The notes beneath the pieces are model-generated. The model had not been told where the DNA came from. It ran no database searches and saw only the letters and a program-made list of their open reading frames with translations. The position numbers were made by a program, and so were the translations under genes. From Variovorax sp. PCZ-1 (GTDB taxonomy: Bacteria; Pseudomonadota; Gammaproteobacteria; Burkholderiales; Burkholderiaceae_C), in NCBI RefSeq assembly GCF_018413605.1, contig NZ_JAHCDN010000003.1, forward strand, positions 294,688-358,687: DNA of 64,000 bases, read 5' to 3'. Below are positions 7,861 to 16,402 of the stretch, piece after piece; position 1 is the stretch's first letter; the number at the start of each line of letters is the position of its first letter.

Positions 7861-8658
7861 CTAAGTTTTAGCATTAAGTTGGGCAAGCCGCTCAGGCGTT
7901 CCTACGTCTGTCCATTCGCCTTCATAAAGAGAAGCGCTCACTCGGCCCGCGTCCATGGCGGCGCGTAGGAGGGGGGCGAGGGCGGTTTTGATGCCTTGGG
8001 GGTTGCCGGCGGGGATGTCGCAGAGCGGAGGTTCAAAGAAGGCGCGTTTGTAGAGGGCGACTGTGCTGAAAGTGTAGAGCTGATAGCCAGCGTCTTTGGG
8101 GAGATTGAGTGCTTGACCGGTTGCTGAGATACCGAAATCGCCGCGTGGGTTGTGTGCGGGGTTGGGCACGAGCCAGAGGTGGGCGAGCGCGTCACTGTTC
8201 TCAAAGCGCTCGTAGGCGGCGCGGTTGAATTCAAACTGCGGCATGAAGACATCGCCTGCGACGACCCAGAAGACTTCTGCTAAATGTGGCAGAGCGCGGC
8301 AAATGCCGCCCGCCGTTTCCAATGCGCCGCCGAAATCACGGCCTTCGTGGGAGAACTGTAGGTGTACGGGAGAAGTGGTTTGCTCCTGATTCAATAGCAC
8401 TTCGCGCAGTATTCTTGCCGGCGAACTGCCATTTTTACTTAAAAAATAAGCTTCAATCTGCTCTCCAAGCCATGCGGTGTTGATCAGTTGCTGAGCAAAG
8501 CCTTCACGCAGCAAGGCTTCCATATGCCACTGCATCAGAGGCTTGCCACGCACTTGGAGCAATGGCTTAGGAGTTGCGTCCGTCAAAGGCCGCATGCGCT
8601 CGCCGCGACCCGCGGCCAAGATCATGGCTTGAGCGGACAGGGTGGATTCTTGGTTCAT
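7861..8658 (-). CDS. murU: Nucleotidyltransferase, MurU-like
   Basis: A sugar-1-phosphate nucleotidyltransferase of about 265 residues. The signature AMILAAGRGERMRPLTD at the N-terminus has the G-x-G-x-R nucleotide-binding loop, followed by KPLL, WVVAGDVF (metal-binding Asp) and DVGTPERL at the end. MurU makes UDP-MurNAc in peptidoglycan recycling; other nucleotidyltransferases of this length are possible, so the symbol is tentative. The ATG at 8658 is preferred over a TTG two codons upstream. Residues of about 77-92 (SPARILREVLLNQ) are encoded by a dispersed repeat copy. Confidence 0.75.
   Translation of the reverse strand: MNQESTLSAQAMILAAGRGERMRPLTDATPKPLLQVRGKPLMQWHMEALLREGFAQQLINTAWLGEQIEAYFLSKNGSSPARILREVLLNQEQTTSPVHLQFSHEGRDFGGALETAGGICRALPHLAEVFWVVAGDVFMPQFEFNRAAYERFENSDALAHLWLVPNPAHNPRGDFGISATGQALNLPKDAGYQLYTFSTVALYKRAFFEPPLCDIPAGNPQGIKTALAPLLRAAMDAGRVSASLYEGEWTDVGTPERLAQLNAKT
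8381..8426 (-). repeat. Dispersed repeat inside murU
   Basis: Minus-strand copy with GCCGGC at 8422-8417, ACTGCGCGAAGTGCTATTG and a GAGCA tail. It is read in the frame where the consensus would give TAG; here the bases are AAG, so the frame stays open and encodes SPARILREVLLNQ. Confidence 0.7.
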
Positions 8659-8757
8659 TCGCAAACTGTGGGTATGATGGTTATGGGTATGTTGGTCAAA
8701 CTGTAGCGCAAGCAGCAGTCGCGCCCATTCATAAGCATCTCACACTAGGAGTTCGCC

Positions 8758-9798
8758 ATGGCACTGATGGATTTCATCAAGAAGCAGTTTATTGACGTCA
8801 TTCAATGGACGGAGGAGGGCGATGGCACTCTTGCCTGGCGCTTCCCCATGCGCGATATGGAGATTCAAAACGGCGCGATGCTCACCGTGCGCGAATCTCA
8901 GATGGCGATGATCGTGAACGAAGGCAAGGTGGCCGATGTGTTTGGCCCCGGTCTGCACAAGCTCACCACGCAGAATATTCCGCTGCTGACCAATTTGAAG
9001 AACTGGGACAAGCTGTTTGAGTCGCCCTTCAAGACGGATGTGTATTTCTTCTCCACGCGCCAGCAGCTCGATGCGAAATGGGGCACGCCGCAGCCGATCA
9101 CGATTCGCGACAAAGATTTTGGCGCGGTGCGCCTGCGCGCTTTCGGTAACTACAACTTCCGCTTGGCAGATCCGAAGCTGTTTCACACGGAAATCTCGGG
9201 CACGCGCGATACGTATATGGCTGAGGAGCTGGATGGTCAGTTGCGCGGTCTCGTGTTGCAAAACATCAGCAATGCGATTGCAGGCAGCGGCATTCCTTTC
9301 CTCGATCTCGCGGCCAATCAATCCATGTTTGCGCAAGCGCTGGTGAAGGCGCTGGAAGGCGAATTTGCCAAGATTGGCTTGAAGCTGGATGGCATGACGG
9401 TGCAAAACGTCTCGCTGCCGGAAGAGCTGCAAAAAATCCTCGATCAGAAAATCGGCATGGGCATGGTCGGCAACGACATGGGCAAATTCATGCAATACCA
9501 GGCGGCGCAGGCGATTCCGAAGTTTGCGGAAGGCGCGGGCGGCGGCTCAGGCATTGCAGGTGATGCAATGGGTATGGGTGCGGGCCTTGCCATGGGGCAG
9601 ATCATGGCGCAGAACCTGCAGGCTGGGCTGCAAGGCGCGGGCGCTGCATCTGCACAAGCCGCTGCTGCTGCCGTAGGCGTGAAGCCCGATGATGTGATGG
9701 GCATGCTGGAAAAGCTCGGTGATTTGAAAGCCAAAGGTATTCTCACTGAGGAAGAATTCAGCGCGAAGAAGGCTGAGCTACTTAAGAAATTGGTCTAA
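8758..9798 (+). CDS. SPFH domain protein with C-terminal SHOCT domain
   Basis: A 346-residue protein. Residues of about 30-240 form an SPFH/Band-7-like domain (FPMRDMEIQNGAMLTVRES, VFGPGLHKLTTQNIPLL, then the long helix with LQKILDQKIGMGMVG). A glycine/alanine-rich linker follows, then a SHOCT motif at about 312-346 (EKLGDLKAKGILTEEEF). There is no transmembrane segment, so it probably assembles on the membrane surface, as SPFH proteins do. A strong Shine-Dalgarno (TAGGAG) precedes the ATG. It is the first gene of a tight plus-strand series with a DUF4178 and a DUF350 protein, 15 bases before the next start. Confidence 0.87.
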   Translation: MALMDFIKKQFIDVIQWTEEGDGTLAWRFPMRDMEIQNGAMLTVRESQMAMIVNEGKVADVFGPGLHKLTTQNIPLLTNLKNWDKLFESPFKTDVYFFSTRQQLDAKWGTPQPITIRDKDFGAVRLRAFGNYNFRLADPKLFHTEISGTRDTYMAEELDGQLRGLVLQNISNAIAGSGIPFLDLAANQSMFAQALVKALEGEFAKIGLKLDGMTVQNVSLPEELQKILDQKIGMGMVGNDMGKFMQYQAAQAIPKFAEGAGGGSGIAGDAMGMGAGLAMGQIMAQNLQAGLQGAGAASAQAAAAAVGVKPDDVMGMLEKLGDLKAKGILTEEEFSAKKAELLKKLV

Positions 9799-9813
9799 GC
9801 TCAGCCCGCTTTT

Positions 9814-11355
9814 TTGACTGTGGCTGACTCGCCCATTCAGCGAACTTACCGCGCCGCCTGCCCAGGTTGTGGCGCGGCGGTGGAGTTTCGCTCGCTGGCT
9901 TCCACGCATGCCGTTTGCGGCTTTTGCCAGAGCACCATCGTGCGCGATGGCGATGCACTACAGCGCATCGGCAAGATGAGCGAGGTGTTTGATGATTACT
10001 CGCCGCTGCAAATCCTCTCTCAAGGCAAGATCAACAATGTCGGCTTCACAGTTGTTGGTCGCTTGCAATACAAATACCGCGAAGGCAGCTGGAGCGAATG
10101 GCTTTGCGCTTTGGATGATGGCAGCACGGCCAGTTTGAGTGAAGACAATGGCAGCTTCATTTGGAGCAAAGCCGCGAGCACGCAGCGCGTTTTGCCCAAG
10201 CCGCAGCAATGGGTGCTCGGCAACACCACCGCGATCAATGGGCGTGCCTATAGCGTGGCCTCGATCCAAGAGGTGGCGCTTATGTCAGCGCAGGGCGAGC
10301 TGCCCAAATTGCCGCCGATCGGCACGAGCTTCCCTGTGGTGGAGCTGCGCAGCGCGCAAGGCGAGGTGATCAGCATTGATTACTCGACGGAGCCGCCTTC
10401 TCTGTCATCAGGCACATCGATTGTTTTGGACAATCTCCAGCTCACAGGATTGCGCGATCTCACGAACAAGACTGGACAAGGCGGCAAAGAAGTCAAAGGC
10501 CGGCATTTCAACTGCCCGAATTGCGGTAGCGCAGTCTCTGTGAAGCTGGAGACGAGCAAGAGCATCACCTGCGGCTCGTGCAACAGTTTGATTGATGTGT
10601 CTCAGGGCATTGGCGGTGAGTTGAGCCATGCGATTCAAGATGAGCCGGTGAAGCCTTTGATTCCGATGGGCTCGGTAGGCACGCTGCAAGGCAAGAGCTG
10701 GCAGATCGTTGGTTTTCAACATCGCATGGGGCAGGAAATTGGTGATGAAGATGAGAGCTTTGGCTGGAGCGAGTACTTGCTCTACAACGCCAAGGCGGGC
10801 TTTCAATTCTTGGTCGATGCGGAAGATGGCTGGAGTTTGGTGAAGCCCGCTACAGGCGCGCCTGAGGTGAAGACGAGCCGCTTGGTGACTTACCAAGGAA
10901 GCAGTTTCACCCAGCAATACGCTTACAAAGCCGAGACGAACTATGTGGCTGGTGAGTTTTACTGGCGTGTGGAGCGCGGGCAGAAGACGTATAACGAGGA
11001 TTACGCCAGCGGCAAGCTCGTGCTCTCGCGTGAGCAAAGCGCGGGCAGCAGTGGCAAGGAAGTGACTTGGTCGATCGGCAGCAAGATTGAAGCGAGCACC
11101 GTGATCAGTGCCTTCAAGCTCAAAGGCCAAGAGGCCAAGTTTGATCGCGCGGATGTTGCGCCCGTGAGTTTCAACGGCGGTACGGGCATGGGCATCATGG
11201 GCTGGATCGTGGTGCTCGTGATCATCTTCATCCTGCTTTCGATGATGTCACGCTGTAGCAGTAATTGCGATCCGCAGCGCGAGAATTGCTCATCGAGCTA
11301 CCGCAGCAGTGGCGGCAGCTACGGTGGCTACAGCTCTGGCGGGGGACACAAATGA
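9814..11355 (+). CDS. DUF4178 protein with two zinc ribbons and a membrane anchor
   Basis: A 513-residue protein. A first zinc ribbon (CPGCG...CGFC) at residues 15-38 is followed by a DUF4178 beta domain. A second ribbon (CPNCG...CGSC) near 230-250 is followed by another DUF4178 domain. A transmembrane helix near 460-480 (GIMGWIVVLVIIFILLSMMS) precedes a cysteine-, serine-, glycine- and tyrosine-rich tail. The start is uncertain: TTG at 9814 or GTG at 9820, neither with a strong ribosome site. Function is unknown. It sits between an SPFH protein and a DUF350 protein, ahead of spermidine synthase; I recall DUF4178, DUF350 and aminopropyltransferase genes grouping in other bacteria, but cannot verify that here. 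Confidence 0.8.
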   Translation: MTVADSPIQRTYRAACPGCGAAVEFRSLASTHAVCGFCQSTIVRDGDALQRIGKMSEVFDDYSPLQILSQGKINNVGFTVVGRLQYKYREGSWSEWLCALDDGSTASLSEDNGSFIWSKAASTQRVLPKPQQWVLGNTTAINGRAYSVASIQEVALMSAQGELPKLPPIGTSFPVVELRSAQGEVISIDYSTEPPSLSSGTSIVLDNLQLTGLRDLTNKTGQGGKEVKGRHFNCPNCGSAVSVKLETSKSITCGSCNSLIDVSQGIGGELSHAIQDEPVKPLIPMGSVGTLQGKSWQIVGFQHRMGQEIGDEDESFGWSEYLLYNAKAGFQFLVDAEDGWSLVKPATGAPEVKTSRLVTYQGSSFTQQYAYKAETNYVAGEFYWRVERGQKTYNEDYASGKLVLSREQSAGSSGKEVTWSIGSKIEASTVISAFKLKGQEAKFDRADVAPVSFNGGTGMGIMGWIVVLVIIFILLSMMSRCSSNCDPQRENCSSSYRSSGGSYGGYSSGGGHK

Positions 11356-11382
11356 ACTTTTTATTTCTTGAAGGAGAACATC

Positions 11383-11601
11383 ATGATTGAATGGCTCAAA
11401 CCCGGCGCTTTTCTAGGCTCCATCGTCTTCGCACTGATCGGCGTGGTGATTTTTTGGCTCTGCTTCATCATCATCGACAAGATCACGCCCTATGACTTGT
11501 GGGAAGAGATCGTGGAGAAGCAAAACGTGGCGCTGGGGCTTGTAGTTGCTGCGATGTGCTTAGGTATTTCTATGATAGTGGCTGCGGCGATTCACGGTTA
11601 G
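11383..11601 (+). CDS. DUF350 small membrane protein
   Basis: A 72-residue integral membrane protein with two hydrophobic helices (GSIVFALIGVVIFWLCFIII and VALGLVVAAMCLGISMIVAA) linked by the polar segment DKITPYDLWEEIVEKQN. This matches DUF350 proteins, whose function is unknown. The start is the ATG at 11383, six bases after AAGGAG; a TTG at 11368 in the same frame overlaps that ribosome site and is rejected. It follows the DUF4178 gene by 27 bases and so probably belongs to the same operon. Confidence 0.85.
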   Translation: MIEWLKPGAFLGSIVFALIGVVIFWLCFIIIDKITPYDLWEEIVEKQNVALGLVVAAMCLGISMIVAAAIHG

Positions 11602-11614
11602 GCGTGCTTTGAAA

Positions 11615-11717
11615 CTAGGTAACGCGAAAAGCGCGAAAACAGCGCGAAAAACGCAAAAAAGAAAAAGGGTGTCTTTCGCGATTTTTGCGTCATTTTTGCG
11701 TTTTTCGCGTTACCTAG
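11615..11717. repeat. Long inverted repeat of CGCGAAAA units before speE
   Basis: A perfect 16-bp inverted repeat (CTAGGTAACGCGAAAA at 11615-11630 and its complement at 11702-11717) encloses 71 bases. The interior contains further CGCGAAAA and CGCAAAAA units on the left and their complements on the right. The whole segment can fold into one long imperfect hairpin, ending six bases before the spermidine synthase ATG. It could be a terminator, an RNA processing site or a protein-binding array. Confidence 0.75.
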
Positions 11718-11723
11718 AACGGT

Positions 11724-13274
11724 ATGACTGATATCAAGCAAGATCACCCGAAACCGCCCGCACCCATAGAGCTGGCCTTGCTCGCCAGCGTCTTCGTCGT
11801 GGCAGCATGCGGCTTGCTGTATGAGTTAGCAGCGGGAGCGATTGCTTCGTATGTGCTCGGCGATTCGATCCTTCAGTTCTCCACCATCATCGGCACCTAC
11901 CTGTTTGCCATGGGTGTGGGAAGCTGGCTCTCTCGTTATATTGATCGGCAATTGCCCGCGCAGTTTTTGCGGATTGAATTGCTGGTGGGCTTGGTGGGCG
12001 GCATGCTGCCAGCGATTTTGTTTTTGGCCAATGCGTATGCGCCGCAAGGCTTTCGGCCTTTGCTCTATGGCTTGGTGATGCTGGTGGGCATGCTGGTGGG
12101 GCTGGAGATTCCACTGGTGATGCGGATTTTGAAGCGCAACACGCAGCTCAAAGATTTGGTTTCTCAGGTGCTCACGTTTGATTATTTGGGCGCGCTCGCT
12201 GTGAGCATTGCCTTCCCGTTGCTGCTTGTGCCACAGCTCGGCCTCGTGCGCACGGGGCTGGTGTTTGGGCTGCTCAATGCGGGCGTGGCGCTTTGGGCGC
12301 TGTGGTTGTTTCGGCATGAATTGCGGGCATTGACTGCGCATGTGATCGCAGCGGTTTTAGTGATCGGCGTGCTTTTTGCCGCCTTGCTCGGCGCAGACAA
12401 AATCACCACGCTGGCGGAAGATAAGTTTTACCAAGACAGCATCGTGTTCACCGCCACCTCGCCCTATCAGCGCATCGTGGTGACGAATGGCAAGGCCGGG
12501 CATCGCTTGTATTTGAATGGGAATTTGCAGTTTGCCCAGCGCGATGAGTATCGCTATCACGAGGCATTGGTGCACCCGGCGATGGCCGCGCATGGCGCGC
12601 CGAAGAAGGTGGCCGTGCTCGGCGGTGGCGATGGCATGGCGGTGCGTGAAGTGTTGAAATACGCCAGCGTGGAGCAGGTCACATTGGTGGAGCTTGATCC
12701 GAACATGACGCGCTTGTTTTCTGATAACGCGCAGCTCGCCGGTTTGAATGGCGGCGCGCTGCAATCGCCAAAAGTCAAAATCATCAACACCGATGCCTTC
12801 AATTTTTTAGAAACTACGAGCGAAGTGTTTGATGTGATCGTGGTGGATTTTCCTGATCCGAGCAATTTCTCATTGGGCAAGCTGTATTCCACCTCGTTCT
12901 ATGCGCTGCTTGATAAAGCGCTGTCTGCCAGCGGCTACGCCGTGATTCAAAGCACCTCGCCGCTGGTGGCGCGCAAGAGTTTTTGGACGGTGGTGCGCAC
13001 GATTGAAGAAGTGGGATTGAAGGCTACGCCGTATCACGCGCATGTGCCGAGCTTTGGTGAGTGGGGTTTTATTGTGGCCAGCCGCAGACCGTTCAAGCCC
13101 GCTACCGCGCAAGCTGCCTTTCCCAAAGATTTGCGTTTTATGAATGCGCAGACGCTGCCTTTGCTCTTCGATTTTCCGCAAGATATGGCGCGTGTGAATG
13201 CAGAACCCAATCGAATGAGCAACCAAACTCTGGTGCTGACCTTCGAGGAAGAATGGGGCAAGGTGCTGCAATGA
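11724..13274 (+). CDS. speE: Membrane-bound polyamine aminopropyltransferase (spermidine synthase)
   Basis: A 516-residue protein. The first 220 residues hold about seven membrane helices and the remainder is a spermidine-synthase domain. Typical motifs are YRYHEALVHPAM, VAVLGGGDGMAVREVLKY (SAM-type motif I), LVELDPNM and VIVVDFPDPSN. The enzyme would transfer aminopropyl from decarboxylated SAM to putrescine; speD, the source of decarboxylated SAM, is at 16.0-16.4 kb on the other strand. The membrane domain makes it unlike the soluble E. coli enzyme. Its stop overlaps the ATG of the following FAD oxidoreductase (ATGA at 13271). Confidence 0.9.
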   Translation: MTDIKQDHPKPPAPIELALLASVFVVAACGLLYELAAGAIASYVLGDSILQFSTIIGTYLFAMGVGSWLSRYIDRQLPAQFLRIELLVGLVGGMLPAILFLANAYAPQGFRPLLYGLVMLVGMLVGLEIPLVMRILKRNTQLKDLVSQVLTFDYLGALAVSIAFPLLLVPQLGLVRTGLVFGLLNAGVALWALWLFRHELRALTAHVIAAVLVIGVLFAALLGADKITTLAEDKFYQDSIVFTATSPYQRIVVTNGKAGHRLYLNGNLQFAQRDEYRYHEALVHPAMAAHGAPKKVAVLGGGDGMAVREVLKYASVEQVTLVELDPNMTRLFSDNAQLAGLNGGALQSPKVKIINTDAFNFLETTSEVFDVIVVDFPDPSNFSLGKLYSTSFYALLDKALSASGYAVIQSTSPLVARKSFWTVVRTIEEVGLKATPYHAHVPSFGEWGFIVASRRPFKPATAQAAFPKDLRFMNAQTLPLLFDFPQDMARVNAEPNRMSNQTLVLTFEEEWGKVLQ

Positions 13275-14908
13275 AGCGGCGCGAGCTACTCGGTGCGGCA
13301 GCATTGACAACGCTTGCTGCTTGTCGCGCAGAGCCAGATCAACTCACAAAAATCACTGGCGGCTTTGTAGGCAGCTCGCCCGAAGTTGGCCATATCTTGC
13401 GTGAAGCCAAGCTGCCTGTTTACGACGGTAGCCCCGTGCGCAAAATTCATACCCTGATTGCGGGTGGCGGCGTAGCGGGCTTATCTGCCGCGCGTGCGCT
13501 GCGTATGCAAAGCGCGGAAGATTTTGTGTTGCTCGATTTGGAGAGCGAGGTGGGTGGCAACGCACGTGGCGGCTCCATCGCTGGCATGGCGCATCCGCTG
13601 GGGGCGCATTACCTGCCCGTGCCCGGAGACGATGCGCCCGAGGTACAAGATTTCTTAGAAGAGCTGGGGCTTAGAAAACGTATCTCAGGCCGCTGGGTTT
13701 ACGATGAAAAGGCGCTTTGCCACAGCCCGCAAGAGCGTTTGTTTTTCAACGGTGCTTGGCAAGAGGGTTTGCTGCCCACGCAAGGCATCAGCAGCGAGAC
13801 GCAGCAGCAGTATCAACGCTTTGCCAAGCTCGTCGCACAATGGCAGGTCACAGGTGCATTCAGCATGCCTTTGAAAGAGAATTTTAGGCAAAAACTGCAA
13901 ATCGCCGGCATAGATATTGCGCAAGCAGCTACTGTTTTTATAGCGTATTTAGATACTCAAGGCCTCACCGATCCGCATCTGCGCTGGTATCTGGATTACT
14001 GCTGCCGCGATGATTACGGCGCGGGGATTGACACGGTGAGCACCTTTGCTGGCATGCACTACTTCGCAGCGCGTCATGGCTTTTCAGCGCCCGGCACGCA
14101 GGATGGCGAGAAAGAAGGCGTGCTCACTTGGCCGCAAGGCAATGGCTTTCTCACGCAAGCGCTCGCTGCACCTTTGAGAGATCGTTTGCAAAGCCAGCAG
14201 ATCGTTTTGCGCATTGAAGAAGGTAAAAGCGAAGTGCTGATCGATGCACTGCATTTGCCTACAAAGCGTGTACGGCGCTACGCCGCACAGCGCTGCATCG
14301 TGGCCCTGCCATTGCATGTGGCTTCGCGTGTGGTGAACAATGCGCCAGATTTTTTGAAAGCTGCAGCGGTCAATCTGACGCATTCCAGTTGGTGGGTCGC
14401 CAATATCCACATTGATGCCCCGCTACACGACAACGGCCAAGGCGCTTTCCCCTCATGGGACAACGTGATCTACGGCAGCAAGGGCTTAGGCTATGTGGAT
14501 GCGATGCACCAAAGTACGCGCACCGCGCCAGGCGCGACCGTGCTCACTTACTACCATGCAGAAGGTGCGGGCAGTGCGCTACGCCAAGCTTTGCTAAAAG
14601 CCAGATGGCCTCAACTCAGAGATCGCGCCTTAGCAGAAATCGCGCAAGCACATCCAGACATCACACGCCGCGCCCAGCAGATCGATATCACCCGCTACGG
14701 CCACGCCATGGCTGTACTTACACCGCAATTTATAAGCCAAATCAGCCAATCGCCGGCATACAAACTGCGCAGAGTGCTATCAATATCAAAGCAATATCCA
14801 ACTCGCCCCACGCCTTCCACGCCGCGCTTGCGTTTCGCCCACAGCGATTGGAGTGGCTACAGTGTGTTTGAAGAGGCCTTCGCGCGGGGCTTGCACAGCG
14901 TGTTGTAA
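13271..14908 (+). CDS. FAD-dependent amine-oxidase-like lipoprotein
   Basis: A 545-residue protein beginning MKRRELLGAAALTTLAACRA, which has both a twin-arginine-like start and a lipobox (LAAC), so it is probably an exported lipoprotein. An FAD-binding Rossmann motif (HTLIAGGGVAGLSAARAL) follows near residue 58, then EVGGNARGG, as in flavin amine oxidases and protoporphyrinogen-oxidase-like enzymes. Substrate unknown; its four-base overlap with spermidine synthase makes a polyamine substrate reasonable but unproven. Two copies of the dispersed repeat are read in frame, near residues 210-225 and 493-508. The ATG at 13271 is chosen because it starts a proper signal peptide. Confidence 0.82.
   Translation: MKRRELLGAAALTTLAACRAEPDQLTKITGGFVGSSPEVGHILREAKLPVYDGSPVRKIHTLIAGGGVAGLSAARALRMQSAEDFVLLDLESEVGGNARGGSIAGMAHPLGAHYLPVPGDDAPEVQDFLEELGLRKRISGRWVYDEKALCHSPQERLFFNGAWQEGLLPTQGISSETQQQYQRFAKLVAQWQVTGAFSMPLKENFRQKLQIAGIDIAQAATVFIAYLDTQGLTDPHLRWYLDYCCRDDYGAGIDTVSTFAGMHYFAARHGFSAPGTQDGEKEGVLTWPQGNGFLTQALAAPLRDRLQSQQIVLRIEEGKSEVLIDALHLPTKRVRRYAAQRCIVALPLHVASRVVNNAPDFLKAAAVNLTHSSWWVANIHIDAPLHDNGQGAFPSWDNVIYGSKGLGYVDAMHQSTRTAPGATVLTYYHAEGAGSALRQALLKARWPQLRDRALAEIAQAHPDITRRAQQIDITRYGHAMAVLTPQFISQISQSPAYKLRRVLSISKQYPTRPTPSTPRLRFAHSDWSGYSVFEEAFARGLHSVL
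13901..13945 (+). repeat. Dispersed repeat, first copy in the FAD oxidoreductase gene
   Basis: GCCGGC at 13904-13909, ATAGATATTGCGCAAGCAGC and a GCTACT...ATAGCG hairpin region. Read in frame as IAGIDIAQAATVFIAYL, using the repeat frame that has no stop codon. Confidence 0.75.
14749..14795 (+). repeat. Dispersed repeat, second copy in the FAD oxidoreductase gene
   Basis: GCCGGC at 14752-14757, ATACAAACTGCGCAGAGTGC and TATCAATATC. Read in frame as SPAYKLRRVLSISKQ. This frame would contain TAG in the consensus; here it is TAC. Confidence 0.75.
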
Positions 14909-14938
14909 AACTTTGCGCGGCTTGCATGCTGCGTTAAT

Positions 14939-16000
14939 ATGATCGCTATGAACACTTCACAACTCCCTCCTCTGCGAATTGGCATCTTGAGCACGGCACG
15001 TATCGCCGATGAGTTTTGCGAAGGCAATTTAGGTAATCCGCGCATTAGGATTGCGGCAGTGGGCAGTCTTAGCGCGGACACTGCACGCGCTTTTGCCAAG
15101 AAACACGGCATCACGCGTTCGTATGCGAGTTACGAAGCTCTGCTGGCCGATTCGCAGATTGATGCTGTGTATATCCCGCTGCCCAACCATCTGCATGCGC
15201 CTTGGGCGATCGCGGCCGCGAAGGCTGGCAAGCATGTGCTCTGCGAAAAGCCTCTGGCGATGACGCGCGCCGAGGCGCAGGCCATGTTTGATGCCGCACA
15301 AGAGGCGGATGTGATGCTGCTGGAAGGCTATCCCTATTGGTTTCAGCCTCATTTAAGGCAGGTTCTCGATTGGGTGCAGGGCGGTAGCGTGGGCTCGGTG
15401 CGCAGCTTGAGCGCTCATTTTTCCTTTCCGATGGTCAATCGAGCTAACGATATTCGCGCTCGCGCTGAGACGGGCGGTGGTGCAACCGGAGATGTCGGCT
15501 GCTACGTGGTGAGCCTGGCGCAATTGGTCATGGGAAGAATGCCGCGCACCGTGCATGCTGTGCCTGTTTGGAGCCACTCAGACGTGGCCAAGCGCGTTGA
15601 TATGAGTATGGCCATCACGATGGATTATGAAGATGGCGCTGTAGTACACCTGCTCTGCGGAATGAATCAATCCTATCGCCGTGCCGCTCGCATCTGTGGC
15701 GATCAGGGCGTGATTGAGACAAGTTTTCCAAATCACACGGCGGGGCATCGCAGCGTGCAAAACCATACCAACGATATCCACCCCACTTTATGGCGTGGGC
15801 CGATGCTCACCGAAGCCGCCCAAGCTACGCCACAAATCACTGCCAATGGCTTTTATCTCGAAGCGCAGAAATTCGCAGATATCGTGCAAACGCAGGACAA
15901 ATCAGCTATCGCTCAAGCAAAAGAAGTGAGCTTGGCTGTGGCTACGGTACTGGATGCTGTGCGGCAAAGCGCCAACAGCGGGCAACGCGTAGAACTCTAG
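14939..16000 (+). CDS. Gfo/Idh/MocA family oxidoreductase
   Basis: A 353-residue NAD(P)-dependent dehydrogenase-like protein. The Rossmann start is PLRIGILSTARIADEF, followed by VYIPLPNHLHAPWAIAAAKA and HVLCEKPLAMT, which contains the catalytic EKP motif of the family. The C-terminal alpha/beta dimerisation domain follows. Such enzymes oxidise or reduce sugars and related compounds; no substrate can be assigned. Two in-frame ATGs (14939 and 14948) are possible. It follows the FAD oxidoreductase by 30 bases and is convergent with speD. Confidence 0.88.
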   Translation: MIAMNTSQLPPLRIGILSTARIADEFCEGNLGNPRIRIAAVGSLSADTARAFAKKHGITRSYASYEALLADSQIDAVYIPLPNHLHAPWAIAAAKAGKHVLCEKPLAMTRAEAQAMFDAAQEADVMLLEGYPYWFQPHLRQVLDWVQGGSVGSVRSLSAHFSFPMVNRANDIRARAETGGGATGDVGCYVVSLAQLVMGRMPRTVHAVPVWSHSDVAKRVDMSMAITMDYEDGAVVHLLCGMNQSYRRAARICGDQGVIETSFPNHTAGHRSVQNHTNDIHPTLWRGPMLTEAAQATPQITANGFYLEAQKFADIVQTQDKSAIAQAKEVSLAVATVLDAVRQSANSGQRVEL

Positions 16001-16023
16001 CCTCTACGCGCTAAACCGCTGGG

Positions 16024-16395
16024 CTAAACTCCGCGCTCTAGGGCATTCACAGCCGCCTTACCCGGCAAAAAGATCTGCATCAAGGCCGCCATCAGCGCGC
16101 GCGCCTTGGTGGAATGATCACCACCGAAATTGCAGACATAGACATCCAACGTCACCGCATTTTTTTCCGGCCACGTGTGAACGCACAAATGGCTCTCTGC
16201 CAGCAGCACCGTCGCCGTCACGCCACCTGCGCTGCCATCTGCCGCAGGAAAAGTGTGAAACAGCTGGGCGACTGCTTGCAAACCAGAGTCTTTGACAGCC
16301 TGCACGCAAGCCGCCCCCAAACGATTTGCGTCAACCAACCAGGCGGCATCGCATTTGCAATCGGATAAATCCGCCGTGAGGTGCAGGCCTTGCAT
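16024..16395 (-). CDS. speD: S-adenosylmethionine decarboxylase proenzyme
   Basis: A 123-residue class I bacterial SpeD, which self-cleaves to form a pyruvoyl group and makes decarboxylated SAM for spermidine synthesis. The cleavage and active-site segment is ESHLCVHTWPE: cleavage before the serine, with the catalytic histidine five residues on. The catalytic cysteine is in LDVYVCNFGGDHS. The ATG at 16395 (MQGLHLTADLSDC) gives the usual length; a longer frame extends into dhaK and is not needed. It begins 7 bases after the dhaK stop on the same strand, so speD may be transcribed from the dhaK side. Confidence 0.92.
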   Translation of the reverse strand: MQGLHLTADLSDCKCDAAWLVDANRLGAACVQAVKDSGLQAVAQLFHTFPAADGSAGGVTATVLLAESHLCVHTWPEKNAVTLDVYVCNFGGDHSTKARALMAALMQIFLPGKAAVNALERGV

Positions 16396-16402
16396 GGTTT
16401 CT

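Noticed and set aside
11545..11590. Another copy of the dispersed repeat at the end of the DUF350 gene
   Set aside because: There is only weak similarity (CTGCGATGTGC, ATGATAGTGG), and the encoded residues fit the conserved DUF350 helix, so chance or coding constraint explains it.
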